Of a stretch of DNA of 8,814 nt, positions 1-6,937 are shown in pieces (within the stretch, counting starts at the first letter, position 1; each line of letters opens with the position of its first letter). The DNA is from Syntrophaceae bacterium PtaB.Bin038 (lineage in GTDB: Bacteria > Desulfobacterota > Syntrophia > Syntrophales > UBA2192): contig MVQS01000320.1 in NCBI GenBank assembly GCA_002067855.1, positions 1-8,814 of the forward strand, in the 5' to 3' direction. The notes under the pieces were generated by a model. It was not told the DNA's origin. It ran no database searches and saw only the letters and a list, made by a program, of their open reading frames with translations. Position numbers and translations under genes: made by a program.

Positions 1-290
1 AGCAGGATCGTCGTGTTGACGATGCGGTTCTGCTTGGCCCCGGCCAGCTCCTCCCCGTCGAGGATGAGCACCGCCACGGGGGCGCTGTTGACGACCTTGA
101 GCTGCGGCACCGTGCCTCCCTCGCTCACCTCGGTGACCGAGAGGAAGCCGCCTGCCAGGGCCTCCTTCATGGTCATGTAGTGCGGGCCGCCGTCGACGGC
201 CGCAAAGACCGGCCAGACGGTCATGTTGCGGTGCCTCTGCGCCTCGCCGAATCGGATCCCCTCCAGATGACTCCTGATCGCTTCCTCCAT
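1..290 (-). CDS. ARPP-1-like domain protein, N-terminal part (runs off the left edge)
   Basis: The complement strand reads without a stop from an ATG at 290 to position 1, giving 96 codons; the C-terminus lies outside the window. A strong ribosome binding site (GGGAGGAAGGGGG, about 5 bases before the ATG) fixes the start. The protein opens MEEAIRSHLEGIRFGEAQ. Near its visible end it carries the segment LDGEELAGAKQNRIVNTTI, which I recognise as a signature of the ARPP-1 / DUF6569 family (ARG and Rhodanese-Phosphatase-superfamily-associated Protein domain). That family was named from gene associations and its biochemical role is not established. No signal peptide or membrane segment is visible in this part. 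It is transcribed away from the HEPN/MNT pair. Family assignment is from remembered motif resemblance; reading frame, RBS and start are directly visible. Confidence 0.8.
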   Translation of the reverse strand, partial: MEEAIRSHLEGIRFGEAQRHRNMTVWPVFAAVDGGPHYMTMKEALAGGFLSVTEVSEGGTVPQLKVVNSAPVAVLILDGEELAGAKQNRIVNTTIL

Positions 291-365
291 AAGTCCCCCT
301 TCCTCCCGAAAGAGCCCGAAGGCGAAACGGGAGTTTTTTCACTGTCTGAGGGCATTATCGCCACT

Positions 366-383
366 CCTTTCTTATAGGAAAGG
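366..383. promoter_or_regulatory. Inverted repeat with AT-rich loop upstream of the ARPP-1-like gene
   Basis: CCTTTC (366-371) and GAAAGG (378-383) form a 6-bp inverted repeat around the loop TTATAG. On the minus strand the loop and arm contain TATAAG (376-371), a plausible -10 element for the ARPP-1-like gene. No convincing -35 lies 16-18 bp upstream of it, so this may be an operator over a weak promoter or chance. Confidence 0.25.
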
Positions 384-386
384 CCG

Positions 387-408
387 CCTCGACAGCCCTC
401 TGTCGGGG
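387..408. promoter_or_regulatory. Inverted repeat (CGACAG/CTGTCG) in the divergent intergenic region
   Basis: CGACAG (390-395) and CTGTCG (400-405) pair across a 4-base loop, and the stem extends to 387-408 with one G-T pair. It is not followed by a T run on either strand, so a terminator is unlikely. It lies between the ARPP-1-like gene and the HEPN/MNT pair, just upstream of the candidate -10 of the former. That position suits an operator, but there is no direct support for a regulator. Confidence 0.3.
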
Positions 409-537
409 AAATTGCTCACCTGCCTTATCTTTCGTTTCAACACCACTTTCGCAGAATACCCCTGGTGCAGGCGAGGGAGTTCTTGCTCCCTTCCTGAAAA
501 AATGATAGAAAGATCAGCAACCTAGTGGAGACGCGGC

Positions 538-921
538 GTGAAAAAGGCGATTACATACTGGCGTGATGAAGCAAAAGAAGCCTTGCAGGTTTCGGAGCAT
601 CTGTTCGAGAAGAGGGATTATTCTTACGCTTTATTCTTCGGACATCTGGCGGTCGAAAAAATCCTGAAAGCCCTGTATGTGGCAAAAAAGAATGAACAAG
701 CGCCTCCGATTCACAATCTCGTTCGACTTGCGGAAGCGGCTGAGATCGCTCTTGAAGAGCCGAGAAAAGATGCATTGATCAAGATCACGACGTTCAACCT
801 TGAAGCGCGCTATCCCGATGAGACACGCAGTTTTCGGAAGAAATGCACGGAGGACTTCACCCGAGCCGAGCTCGAAAATATCACCGAGGTGTTCCAATGG
901 TTGAGCAGACTGATCCCCTGA
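538..921 (+). CDS. HEPN domain protein (partner of the MNT nucleotidyltransferase)
   Basis: A 127-residue all-helical protein typical in length for PF05168-type HEPN domains. Helix 1 starts near residue 5 (YWRDEAKEALQVSEHLF). The family-like core FFGHLAVEKILKALYV is at about 33-48, a PPIHNLVRLAE segment at 56-66, and FNLEARYPDE at 86-95. HEPN proteins paired with MNT genes act as toxins or RNases in several characterised modules. Here I find no RX4-6H motif: no Arg is followed by a His after 4-6 residues, so the canonical RNase active site appears absent. The start is a GTG preceded by GTGGAG (525-530) at 7-base spacing. The gene overlaps the downstream MNT start by 25 bases, implying translational coupling. 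Base composition is AT-richer than the flanking genes, consistent with horizontal acquisition. Family confidence is high; toxic activity is uncertain. Confidence 0.88.
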   Translation: MKKAITYWRDEAKEALQVSEHLFEKRDYSYALFFGHLAVEKILKALYVAKKNEQAPPIHNLVRLAEAAEIALEEPRKDALIKITTFNLEARYPDETRSFRKKCTEDFTRAELENITEVFQWLSRLIP

Positions 922-1211
922 TGAAGACGGTTCGGGAATTCGTCAGAAAGGTGAGCGACAGCGGGATTCGGGTCGAGGCGGCTTACCTGTTTGGCTCCCA
1001 CGCCAGGAAGAAGGCGCACAAGTGGAGCGATATCGACGTCGCCATCATATCGCCGGATTTCTCGGCCGATCGCCTTGAAGAGAGGATCCGGTTGACGCGG
1101 TTGTCTACGGATGTCGACTCAAGAATCGAGCCCGTCCCCTTCAGGCCCGACAACTTCACTGACGAGGACCCGCTTGCCTGGACGATCAGGCGCGAGGGCC
1201 AGCGGATCTGA
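897..1211 (+). CDS. MNT-type minimal nucleotidyltransferase (partner of HEPN)
   Basis: A 104-residue nucleotidyltransferase-fold protein. The catalytic signature is complete: GSHARKKAHKWSDID follows the GSX10DXD pattern, and a downstream SRIEPVPF segment supplies a plausible third acidic residue. In characterised HEPN/MNT modules the MNT partner neutralises the HEPN toxin, in studied cases by AMP transfer to it; the same role is inferred here. I chose the ATG at 897 because GAGG (886-889) sits 7 bases upstream. An ATG at 921, overlapping the HEPN stop as TGATGA, would remove only eight residues but has no well-spaced Shine-Dalgarno. A frame open to 843 would start inside the HEPN gene without support. 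The gene ends 12 bases from the convergent SWIM gene. Confidence 0.88.
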   Translation: MVEQTDPLMKTVREFVRKVSDSGIRVEAAYLFGSHARKKAHKWSDIDVAIISPDFSADRLEERIRLTRLSTDVDSRIEPVPFRPDNFTDEDPLAWTIRREGQRI

Positions 1212-1223
1212 CCGACCCTGCAT

Positions 1224-3107
1224 TCACCGCCGCCCGGGCTTCACGATGGGCCCCCCTTCGAGCGTTCCCAGGGTCTCCATCAGGCGCCTCTTCCTCGCAT
1301 GCGCGGCCCTCAGCCCGGCAAGGTAGTCCTTCCACTCCGCCTCGCGGCCCAGCTTCGTCAACAGGCCCGAGAGCTTCCACAGGTAACCGGCCGCCGCTTC
1401 GTAGGCGGAGGGCTGGACTTTGGAAATCTCCCACTCGGCCAGCTTCTTCCACAGCCCGACGGACCGGTCCGGGGCGTACTCCATGACGGCCGTGGCAACC
1501 CGATCCATCCGGTCCGCGCCGACGTAATCCTCCGGCTTCATGTCGTACCACCTCAAAACCTGGTCCGGCTGCTTTTCGTGAGTCGCGATGTCGATCAGGA
1601 CATATCGCATGGGCAGCTCCCGCCCGCGGGGCGCTGCCGGCGGCGTCAGGCCCGTATCGGGCAGCGGCCAGTCTTTCTCATCCCACGGAAAGGCCCCGCT
1701 CTCGAGAAAGCGCATCAGCCCCTGCCGCACGCGGGGCCAGAGATTCCCGGGCCGGGTCGCCTTCCGGCACTCCTCGCAGGCTTCCTGCGAAGGCCGCCGC
1801 AGGAACTCGTCGACTCGCAGCGAAGCCTCGCCCAGATGGTCCCCCCGCTTGATGCGGATCTGGAGCAGTTGCCCGCGCAGGGTCCACTCGTTGCCGCCCC
1901 GCTTTCCCTCGGCGGCCTTGAGCCCCTCGAACACCGCGGCCTCGGCCTCGTCCAGGCGGGCTGCATCGATCAGGCGCTTCACGAGGCGATCCCATCGCCC
2001 GGTCTTCTTCGCCTCCCGCTCGCAGAGCGGGATGATCTCGCCCTGCCTCCCGGAGTTCTCCAGCGCGAGGATCACCGTGTCGGTGAGGCGGTCGCGTTCG
2101 CTGTCGCTCAACCACTCGTCCCCCGGCCGCGACGGCTTGAAAGCCTCCAGTCTCTTCAGAAGAACGTCTGCCGCTTCGCCCCAGTGTTTCTTCGCATGTC
2201 GCCGCTCCAGGAATTTTTCCAGGGGGAAGAACTGATCATGACTGTCGCGATCCAGCATCTCCAGGGTCCACAGGATCTTCTCGGCAATCGGCCGGGGCGA
2301 GCGCTCCAGGGCCTTTGCGACCACCGCTGCGCAGCCGGCGACATCCCGGCCCGTATCGCCTTCGTCGCTGCTCTCTTCCGCCTGCAGGGTCGCAGCCTCG
2401 AGCAGTTCCTCCGCCAGTCCCAGCACCTCGTCGGCGCAGCCCGCCTCGAGCAGGGCCGCAAGCCCGCTTTGTATGCCCGAATAGTCGGCAACATCGCCGT
2501 AGCGATCCCAGCGATTGCACCACCCGGGCTCGGCGGCCGCCTCCCGGATCTTGCGGCGCACGCTGCGCACCAGTGTCCCCGTATTGCCTTGCGAGACGGC
2601 CTTCCGATCCTCCAGTTCCTCCCGGACCTGCTGGTGGCGCTCGGACATGCCCCGCACGAGACGCACGAGTTCCTCGCGGCTCATGCCCTCGATAAACGAA
2701 TCGAACCCGCCGCCTCGGCCCCGGGCGGGCCTTTCCTCCTCTTCCCTGTCGAACTCGTCGTCCTCGTCATCGTCTTCATCACTGTCGATCTCGAACTCGT
2801 CGAAGCGTTTGTCGTCCTTGCGCGCCAAAGGCACCGGTGTCCCCTTTTCCAGGCACTGCAGGTACTCCAGCACGACCGCGACGGCGTGCTTGCAGGTGCC
2901 CTCGTAGGGGCAGGTGCACGCCGAGAGAAGTCCGCCCTGCGAATCCCGCTCAACGTGCACGGCGTACCGCCGGGTGCCGTCCACCCAGGCGATCAATCCT
3001 CCCCCGGGCGCTCTCGCCAAGTCTTCCACGGCGCCGTCGTTCTGGTAGCCCCTGCCGCGTCCGACGATTTTGCCGCCGGCCCAGCGGTTCAGGTCCACCC
3101 AGCTCAA
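1224..3107 (-). CDS. SWIM zinc-finger protein, 627 residues (5' end disturbed)
   Basis: From a TTG at 3107 the frame encodes a SWIM zinc finger with C64, C66, C72 and H74 (CTCPYEGTCKH, pattern CxCx5CxH). It is preceded by LSWVDLNRWAGGKIVGRGRGYQ, the usual N-terminal context of SWIM family proteins. A striking acidic tract of Asp and Glu follows at about 104-126, then an RGRGGG linker. The rest (about 140-627) is helix-rich with Leu/Ala/Glu repeats that look like a TPR/HEAT-type solenoid; no enzyme motif was seen. SWIM domains bind DNA or proteins, so a scaffolding or nucleic-acid role is inferred. There is no good RBS at the TTG; the disturbed 5' end is described at 3104-3145. The gene lies downstream of the SEC-C gene on the same strand and probably shares its transcript. 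It converges on the MNT gene with a 12-base gap. Confidence 0.87.
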   Translation of the reverse strand: MSWVDLNRWAGGKIVGRGRGYQNDGAVEDLARAPGGGLIAWVDGTRRYAVHVERDSQGGLLSACTCPYEGTCKHAVAVVLEYLQCLEKGTPVPLARKDDKRFDEFEIDSDEDDDEDDEFDREEEERPARGRGGGFDSFIEGMSREELVRLVRGMSERHQQVREELEDRKAVSQGNTGTLVRSVRRKIREAAAEPGWCNRWDRYGDVADYSGIQSGLAALLEAGCADEVLGLAEELLEAATLQAEESSDEGDTGRDVAGCAAVVAKALERSPRPIAEKILWTLEMLDRDSHDQFFPLEKFLERRHAKKHWGEAADVLLKRLEAFKPSRPGDEWLSDSERDRLTDTVILALENSGRQGEIIPLCEREAKKTGRWDRLVKRLIDAARLDEAEAAVFEGLKAAEGKRGGNEWTLRGQLLQIRIKRGDHLGEASLRVDEFLRRPSQEACEECRKATRPGNLWPRVRQGLMRFLESGAFPWDEKDWPLPDTGLTPPAAPRGRELPMRYVLIDIATHEKQPDQVLRWYDMKPEDYVGADRMDRVATAVMEYAPDRSVGLWKKLAEWEISKVQPSAYEAAAGYLWKLSGLLTKLGREAEWKDYLAGLRAAHARKRRLMETLGTLEGGPIVKPGRR

Positions 3108-3145
3108 GTCTTCAAAAGGTCAGCCGCCTTTCGTTTTCCCGTCAT
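3104..3145 (-). other. 13-codon frame holding the probable original start of the SWIM gene (apparent frameshift)
   Basis: An ATG at 3145-3143 is preceded by GGGAGACGGAGC, a much better ribosome binding site than anything before the TTG at 3107. It reads MTGKRKAADLLKT and then stops at a TGA (3106-3104) that overlaps the TTG. Switching by one base after the GAC codon at 3121-3119 (re-reading the C complementary to G3119) would instead give MTGKRKAAD-PFEDLSWVDLNRWAG, which joins naturally to the SWIM protein. Explanations are a one-base deletion in the genome, a base-calling error, a -1 frameshift, or a leader peptide coupled by the TTGA overlap. I favour a deletion or error. Confidence 0.55.
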
Positions 3146-3178
3146 GCTCCGTCTCCCGTCCCGTATCGACTTCCCCGT

Positions 3179-4630
3179 TCAGCGCCCGGGCAGGTTGAGC
3201 GTCCGCCGCACGCCCTCGATGGCCTTCAGGATCTCCTCGCCCATGTCCCTGTCCCCGGCCGCCCGCCGCTCGAAGGAACAAAGCAGGGCCTCGACGCTCT
3301 CCCGGCCGTCGGCGGTCTTGACGGCCTGCCGGGGGGTCTTCCCGCCCAGGGCGGGGATCTTCTCGTCCACCCAGCCCTCCCCGAAAGAGGCAAGCATCTC
3401 CGCGAGCTTTGCCCGGATTTCCGGGTTCTGCATGAGCCTGTCATGCTCGGTCCCGGCGTGCGTCATGCGGGGGTCCTGACTGCGAAGTTTCTGCATCATG
3501 AATTCCGTGGACTCGATCACCGTCGTCTTGTACCGAGCCCCTGAACCCAAGAGGGTCTCGATTTCCTTCCGGATCGTCGCTGCCCGCTCCGACGAATTCA
3601 CGGTGACTTTCAGGCTCCCGCCGTCGATGGCCATCGTACCCAGAAGGGTGTTTTGCAGGCCCGGCCTGCCCTTGAAGCCCTTTCGGGTCCAGGGAATCTC
3701 GAGCTTCGAGATCTCACCCCTGACGTCCAGCTCCGCCTGGCTGCGCAGCTCTTCCTCGCTCTCGTCCGTGCAGAGACCCGCCAGCTTCGAAAACGCCTGT
3801 TCCGGGGAGTCGATTTCGTAGTGGAGGGTTTGAATCTGCAAACGCTCGCCGTCCGTGTTGCAGAAAACCGGAATGCGGCTGAGTTCCCGGCCGATCTCGA
3901 GGTACTCCTCGCGGATCTCGAAATCGTATTCCTGCAGTTCCGCCTCCGTGATCGTCTCGCAGGCCTGGCGCATCCAGCTTCGCAGTTCGATGATCGCAGG
4001 CTTGAACTCGGGCGGGATGGCGAAGTTGCTGCACCCGAAGAGCATGTTCATCCCCCGTATCGGCGTCACGCGGCAAAAGAGGATATCCCCCTCGCGGGCC
4101 ACGCGGGACGCTCCCTGCTCCATGACGTCCACCTCCTGTTCCGTGAGAATATCCCTCAGCAGGAAGCCCCTGCCGGGCTCGCACCGGATCACCTCGCAGA
4201 AACGGAACGGTCCGCGCGAGATGGCCGCGATGAGTTCCGTTTCCGTCTCGTCGAGCCGCCCCCTTTGCTTCTCGAGGAAGAACTCCGCCGGCGTGACCCC
4301 GGGGGGCAGGCGCAGCGGACCGTCGACGTCCGCGGGGTCGTAGGTCCAGTTGAACACGCACCAGGAAGCGAAGAGCGGGGCCAGGCGGTCGAGGAGCTGC
4401 TCGTCGATCTCCTCCTCCGGCCAGAGCAGGAATTCGTCATAGGCCGCATTCAGACCGGTCCGCCGGAGCATCCTTTCCGTGAAGGGGATCAGACGATCCT
4501 CGAGCCGGAGGTACGCCTCGCCCAGCCTGCACCACTCCGAGTCCCGGTCGGGCTCCAATGTCTTCAGGCAGCACTTCTTGTACTTCTTGCCGCTACCGCA
4601 GGGGCAGGGCGCATTGCGTCCCTTCTCCAT
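3179..4630 (-). CDS. SEC-C motif protein, 483 residues, function unknown
   Basis: The N-terminus carries a complete SEC-C zinc-binding motif, PCPCGSGKKYKKCC, with C9, C11, C20 and C21. SEC-C motifs occur at the end of SecA, where they bind zinc and SecB, and in many otherwise unrelated proteins as a general zinc and protein-interaction module. This is not SecA: no ATPase motifs are present. The long remainder is soluble with no predicted membrane segment. It ends in a segment WVDEKIPALGGKTPRQAVKT (about 423-442) of a kind I associate with C-termini of SEC-C-containing hypothetical proteins. The start at 4630 is well supported by GGGAGGTG five bases upstream. It is the first gene of a minus-strand unit; the SWIM gene's likely ATG lies 33 bases after its stop. 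Zinc binding is confident; biological role is unknown. Confidence 0.88.
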   Translation of the reverse strand: MEKGRNAPCPCGSGKKYKKCCLKTLEPDRDSEWCRLGEAYLRLEDRLIPFTERMLRRTGLNAAYDEFLLWPEEEIDEQLLDRLAPLFASWCVFNWTYDPADVDGPLRLPPGVTPAEFFLEKQRGRLDETETELIAAISRGPFRFCEVIRCEPGRGFLLRDILTEQEVDVMEQGASRVAREGDILFCRVTPIRGMNMLFGCSNFAIPPEFKPAIIELRSWMRQACETITEAELQEYDFEIREEYLEIGRELSRIPVFCNTDGERLQIQTLHYEIDSPEQAFSKLAGLCTDESEEELRSQAELDVRGEISKLEIPWTRKGFKGRPGLQNTLLGTMAIDGGSLKVTVNSSERAATIRKEIETLLGSGARYKTTVIESTEFMMQKLRSQDPRMTHAGTEHDRLMQNPEIRAKLAEMLASFGEGWVDEKIPALGGKTPRQAVKTADGRESVEALLCSFERRAAGDRDMGEEILKAIEGVRRTLNLPGR

Positions 4631-4667
4631 GACACCTCCCGTGCCGACCCCCTGCCCGTGTCCCGGC

Positions 4668-4677
4668 GGGCCGGCCC
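4668..4677. promoter_or_regulatory. Perfect palindrome GGGCCGGCCC in the SEC-C 5' leader
   Basis: This 10-bp perfect palindrome lies a few bases downstream of the transcription start predicted from the promoter at 4687-4715, a position where a repressor site or 5' mRNA stem could act. In GC-rich DNA it can also arise by chance, and the T run on its plus-strand side (4681-4685) has no plus-strand gene to terminate. Confidence 0.25.
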
Positions 4678-4686
4678 TGATTTTTC

Positions 4687-4715
4687 CTTATAGCCTCCCC
4701 GGTGTCCGTTCGCAA
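4687..4715 (-). promoter_or_regulatory. Candidate sigma70-type promoter for the SEC-C/SWIM unit
   Basis: On the minus strand TTGCGA (4715-4710) and TATAAG (4692-4687) are separated by exactly 17 bases. The predicted start near 4680 would leave a leader of about 50 nt before the ATG at 4630. Both elements match consensus at four or more positions. The divergent gene at 4819 has no comparably good promoter that I can see. Confidence 0.5.
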
Positions 4716-4818
4716 TAGCCGCCGGGCACTTATTTCCTTGCCGGCCCATGCCGGGTCGATGTACAAGACCCCAGACCCGCATCGGCGGGTTGACGTATCG
4801 ACGAAAAGGAGATTCGCC

Positions 4819-5847
4819 ATGGCCGTAGAGAAACCCGAAAAGGAACAGTGGAAACAGCTGGTCGAGGCGGCCCTTCGAATCCGACAGATGGCTCCATGGG
4901 AATGGATGACCGAGACCGATATCTTCGGCGTGCGGGACCCCGCAAGCGGCGACATCGGCTTTGTCAGCACGATGGGCTATCTGGGCGAGCACCTTGGGAT
5001 CTCCCTCTATCTCGGGATCCCTGCGCTTGCAGCGATGATGGACCTGCACTTTCTTCCGCCCCGGACCCTGCAGGAATACCCCGAGAAGCTCGTCGAGATC
5101 CCCCAGCTGCAGGTCTCCTTCGAGGACCGCAACATCCTGGGAGATTGGGACCGCAAACTGCTGAGGAACCTCGGCGTCAAGGTCCGGGGCCGCCAGGCTT
5201 GGCCCTTCTTCCAGAGTTTCCGGCCGGGCTTCATGCCCTGGCGGCCGGAGACCGACGAGATCCGTGTCTTGACGACGGCCCCGGAGCAGCTCGAGGACGT
5301 GGCACCCCGGGTGCTCATAGACAGGTCTCTGCTGGCGTTCGACGGGACCGGGCGTTGCCTTGTCCGCGCCCAGGGGAAAAACAACGAATGGGAGGATCTG
5401 AACGAAACGATCCCGCCCCCGGGGCCGCAGCAGTTCCTCCTGCAATTCGACGCCGCCGACCTGGATCGCCTCCATCGTGTCCCGCGCGGCAGCGACATCC
5501 TGGAGGTCGACTTTTTCATGTTCCCCGGAGCCATCGGCAAGAGGACGGAGCGGCCCAGAACCGCCTACGTGTTTCTCGCCCTCCACCAGCAAACGAACAC
5601 GATGCTGTGCGTCGAGGTTCTCCATGTGAAGGACACGCTGGAGGAAATGTGGGGACGGCTAGCGGGGATCCTGCTCGCGCAGCTGGCGAGCATGGGCATG
5701 CGGCCCGCGGAGATCCATGTCAAGAACCCTCTTCTGCTCTACCTCCTTCCTCACCTGTTCGAGAAGCTGGGCACCCGGGTCGTCGAAAAAAAGTCCCTCA
5801 AGCAGATGAAGAAAGCAAAGCGGCACATGGAGCGGTTTCTTCTCTGA
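4819..5847 (+). CDS. DUF7309/DUF6930-like protein, 342 residues
   Basis: The N-terminal part (about residues 10-70) contains APWEWMTETDIFGVRDP and the following GDIGFVSTMGYLGEHLGISLYLG. I recognise this as the DUF7309-type pattern, a helix followed by an acidic WEWM/D-FGV strand region. The C-terminal part (about 225-342), from ILEVDFFMFPGAIGKRTERP through ALHQQTNTMLCVEVL to the lysine-rich end, resembles DUF6930. Neither domain has an assigned biochemical function, and no catalytic motif stands out. No signal peptide or membrane helix is seen. I chose the ATG at 4819 because AAAGGAGA ends about 7 bases before it. The frame stays open further upstream to 4702, but that segment lacks an RBS and family resemblance. 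The gene is divergent from the SEC-C/SWIM unit across 188 bp, so shared regulation is possible. Domain names are from memory. Confidence 0.82.
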   Translation: MAVEKPEKEQWKQLVEAALRIRQMAPWEWMTETDIFGVRDPASGDIGFVSTMGYLGEHLGISLYLGIPALAAMMDLHFLPPRTLQEYPEKLVEIPQLQVSFEDRNILGDWDRKLLRNLGVKVRGRQAWPFFQSFRPGFMPWRPETDEIRVLTTAPEQLEDVAPRVLIDRSLLAFDGTGRCLVRAQGKNNEWEDLNETIPPPGPQQFLLQFDAADLDRLHRVPRGSDILEVDFFMFPGAIGKRTERPRTAYVFLALHQQTNTMLCVEVLHVKDTLEEMWGRLAGILLAQLASMGMRPAEIHVKNPLLLYLLPHLFEKLGTRVVEKKSLKQMKKAKRHMERFLL

Positions 5848-5931
5848 GCGAAACGCGCGGGTTCCTCAGCGCAGCCGCCCGGCAAACCTCTTGCATAAAA
5901 TGACCACGTTGTGGAACCCAAAGACTGCAGG

Positions 5932-6870
5932 ATGACAGGACAGAAGAACACCCACAGGCGCCTGATGCGCGTGGGGCAGATGCTGAAGCTCTTCCTGGAG
6001 AAGGAACGGGTGACAACGGCCACCCTCAGCCGGGAGTTCCACACCACGGCCCGCACCATCCAGCGCGACCTTGCCTTCCTCAAGCAGTGCGGCTTCCCCG
6101 TCACCGAGGCAGGCCCCGGCGTCTACAAGCTGGACAAGGATATCTTCAAGAATTTCGAGCTCTTCGACGAAAACGAGCTGGCCCTCATCGTGGCCCTCAA
6201 GTGCGCCGTCTCCCAGCTGGGCCAGCCCTTCCGGAAGGCCGCCGACGAGGTCTTCAACCGCCTCTACCAGGCCTCGGCCTCCCAGCCCGTCTACATCCAC
6301 GTCGACGAGTCGGTGCCCCTGGATGCCCGTCTCATGAACCGGCTCCTCAAGGCCATCCGCCTCAGAAGGCGCCTCTCCTTCCATTACGCCTCGGCCAAGA
6401 ACACGCACCCGGCCACCGTCGACCCCTACCGAATCGTCCACTACGACGGCTTCTGGTACCTCGTGGCAAAAGAGGACGGCACGGGCATCGTCAAGCGCTA
6501 CGCCCTGGACAAGCTCAAAGAGCTCAAGATGCTGAATGAAAGCTTCCCCGCCGTGCCCGCCAATCTCGACGAGCTGCTCAGGCAGAGCGCCAACATCTGG
6601 TTTACCGAGGAGCGCAACCTGGAGGTGCTCATCGAGGTGAACCCGAAGGCGGCCGGCTACTTCAAGCGCCGCAAGATCTTCCCCACGCAGGAGATCAGGG
6701 AAACGAAACCCGACGGCTCTCTTATTGTCAGCCTGAAGGTGGGAAATTTCGGCGAGATTCGCGAGACGCTCAAGATGTGGCTACCGAACGTGAGAATACT
6801 GGAACCCGAAGGTCTGCGGAAAGACTTCATCACTGAGGTGCAGAAATGGCTCTCATGGCAGAACATCTAG
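5932..6870 (+). CDS. HTH-WYL-WCX transcriptional regulator
   Basis: A 312-residue YafY-type regulator. The N-terminal winged HTH runs from LMRVGQMLKLFLEKERVTT through REFHTTARTIQRDLAFLKQ and ends with GPGVYKLD. A WYL domain follows in the middle: PYRIVHYDGFWYLVAKEDG contains the Trp-Tyr-Leu triad encoded at 6454-6462, and IVKRYALDKLKEL carries the conserved basic ligand-site region. The C-terminal WCX domain covers about the last 90 residues. WYL proteins sense nucleic acid or nucleotide ligands and often repress phage-defence or DNA-damage genes; what this one controls is unknown. Start choice is ATG 5932; an in-frame GTG at 5911 adds seven residues. Neither has a good RBS. A possible -10, TAAAAT (5896-5901), lacks a -35. 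The 3' end is duplicated 1001 bp downstream. Confidence 0.9.
   Translation: MTGQKNTHRRLMRVGQMLKLFLEKERVTTATLSREFHTTARTIQRDLAFLKQCGFPVTEAGPGVYKLDKDIFKNFELFDENELALIVALKCAVSQLGQPFRKAADEVFNRLYQASASQPVYIHVDESVPLDARLMNRLLKAIRLRRRLSFHYASAKNTHPATVDPYRIVHYDGFWYLVAKEDGTGIVKRYALDKLKELKMLNESFPAVPANLDELLRQSANIWFTEERNLEVLIEVNPKAAGYFKRRKIFPTQEIRETKPDGSLIVSLKVGNFGEIRETLKMWLPNVRILEPEGLRKDFITEVQKWLSWQNI
6582..6868 (+). repeat. Direct repeat copy A: 3' end of the intact WYL gene
   Basis: This segment aligns with 7583-7868 at a constant offset of 1001 bp. By hand alignment, 23 mismatches fall in 6582-6783 and none in 6784-6860. One base (G6861) is missing from the second copy, after which AACATCT matches AATATCT. 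It encodes the WCX C-terminal domain. Confidence 0.92.
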
Positions 6871-6937
6871 TGCCGGAATGACCGATCGACCCCATCCCCC
6901 TTTGAGCACGAAGAACCTCATTTTACAAAAACGAGCT

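Noticed and set aside
483..511. Promoter for the HEPN/MNT pair from TTGCTC and an AT-rich GATAGAAA region
   Set aside because: The -35 matches at only three positions and the best -10 candidates have poor spacing or sequence, so no confident promoter can be called.
843..896. Upstream extension of the MNT protein to 843
   Set aside because: The extension lies within the HEPN coding sequence, lacks an RBS and gives a non-family N-terminus; ATG 897 has GAGG at correct spacing.
1299..3479. A 726-codon open frame on the plus strand opposite the SWIM and SEC-C genes
   Set aside because: It is antisense to two well-supported genes, spans the gap between them, has low-complexity Pro/Arg/Leu-rich sequence without domain motifs, and arises from GC-rich third positions.
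4668..4685. GC palindrome followed by TGATTTTT as a plus-strand terminator
   Set aside because: No plus-strand gene lies upstream to be terminated, and the position matches the 5' leader of the minus-strand SEC-C gene.
3653..4693. Long plus-strand open frame over the SEC-C gene, and a similar minus-strand frame at 4564-5625 over the DUF7309/DUF6930-like gene
   Set aside because: Both are antisense shadows of GC-rich coding regions, lack RBSs, and show no recognisable protein features.
4702..4818. Upstream extension of the DUF7309/DUF6930-like protein to 4702
   Set aside because: No RBS precedes 4702, and that part covers the probable promoter region; AAAGGAGA directly precedes ATG 4819.
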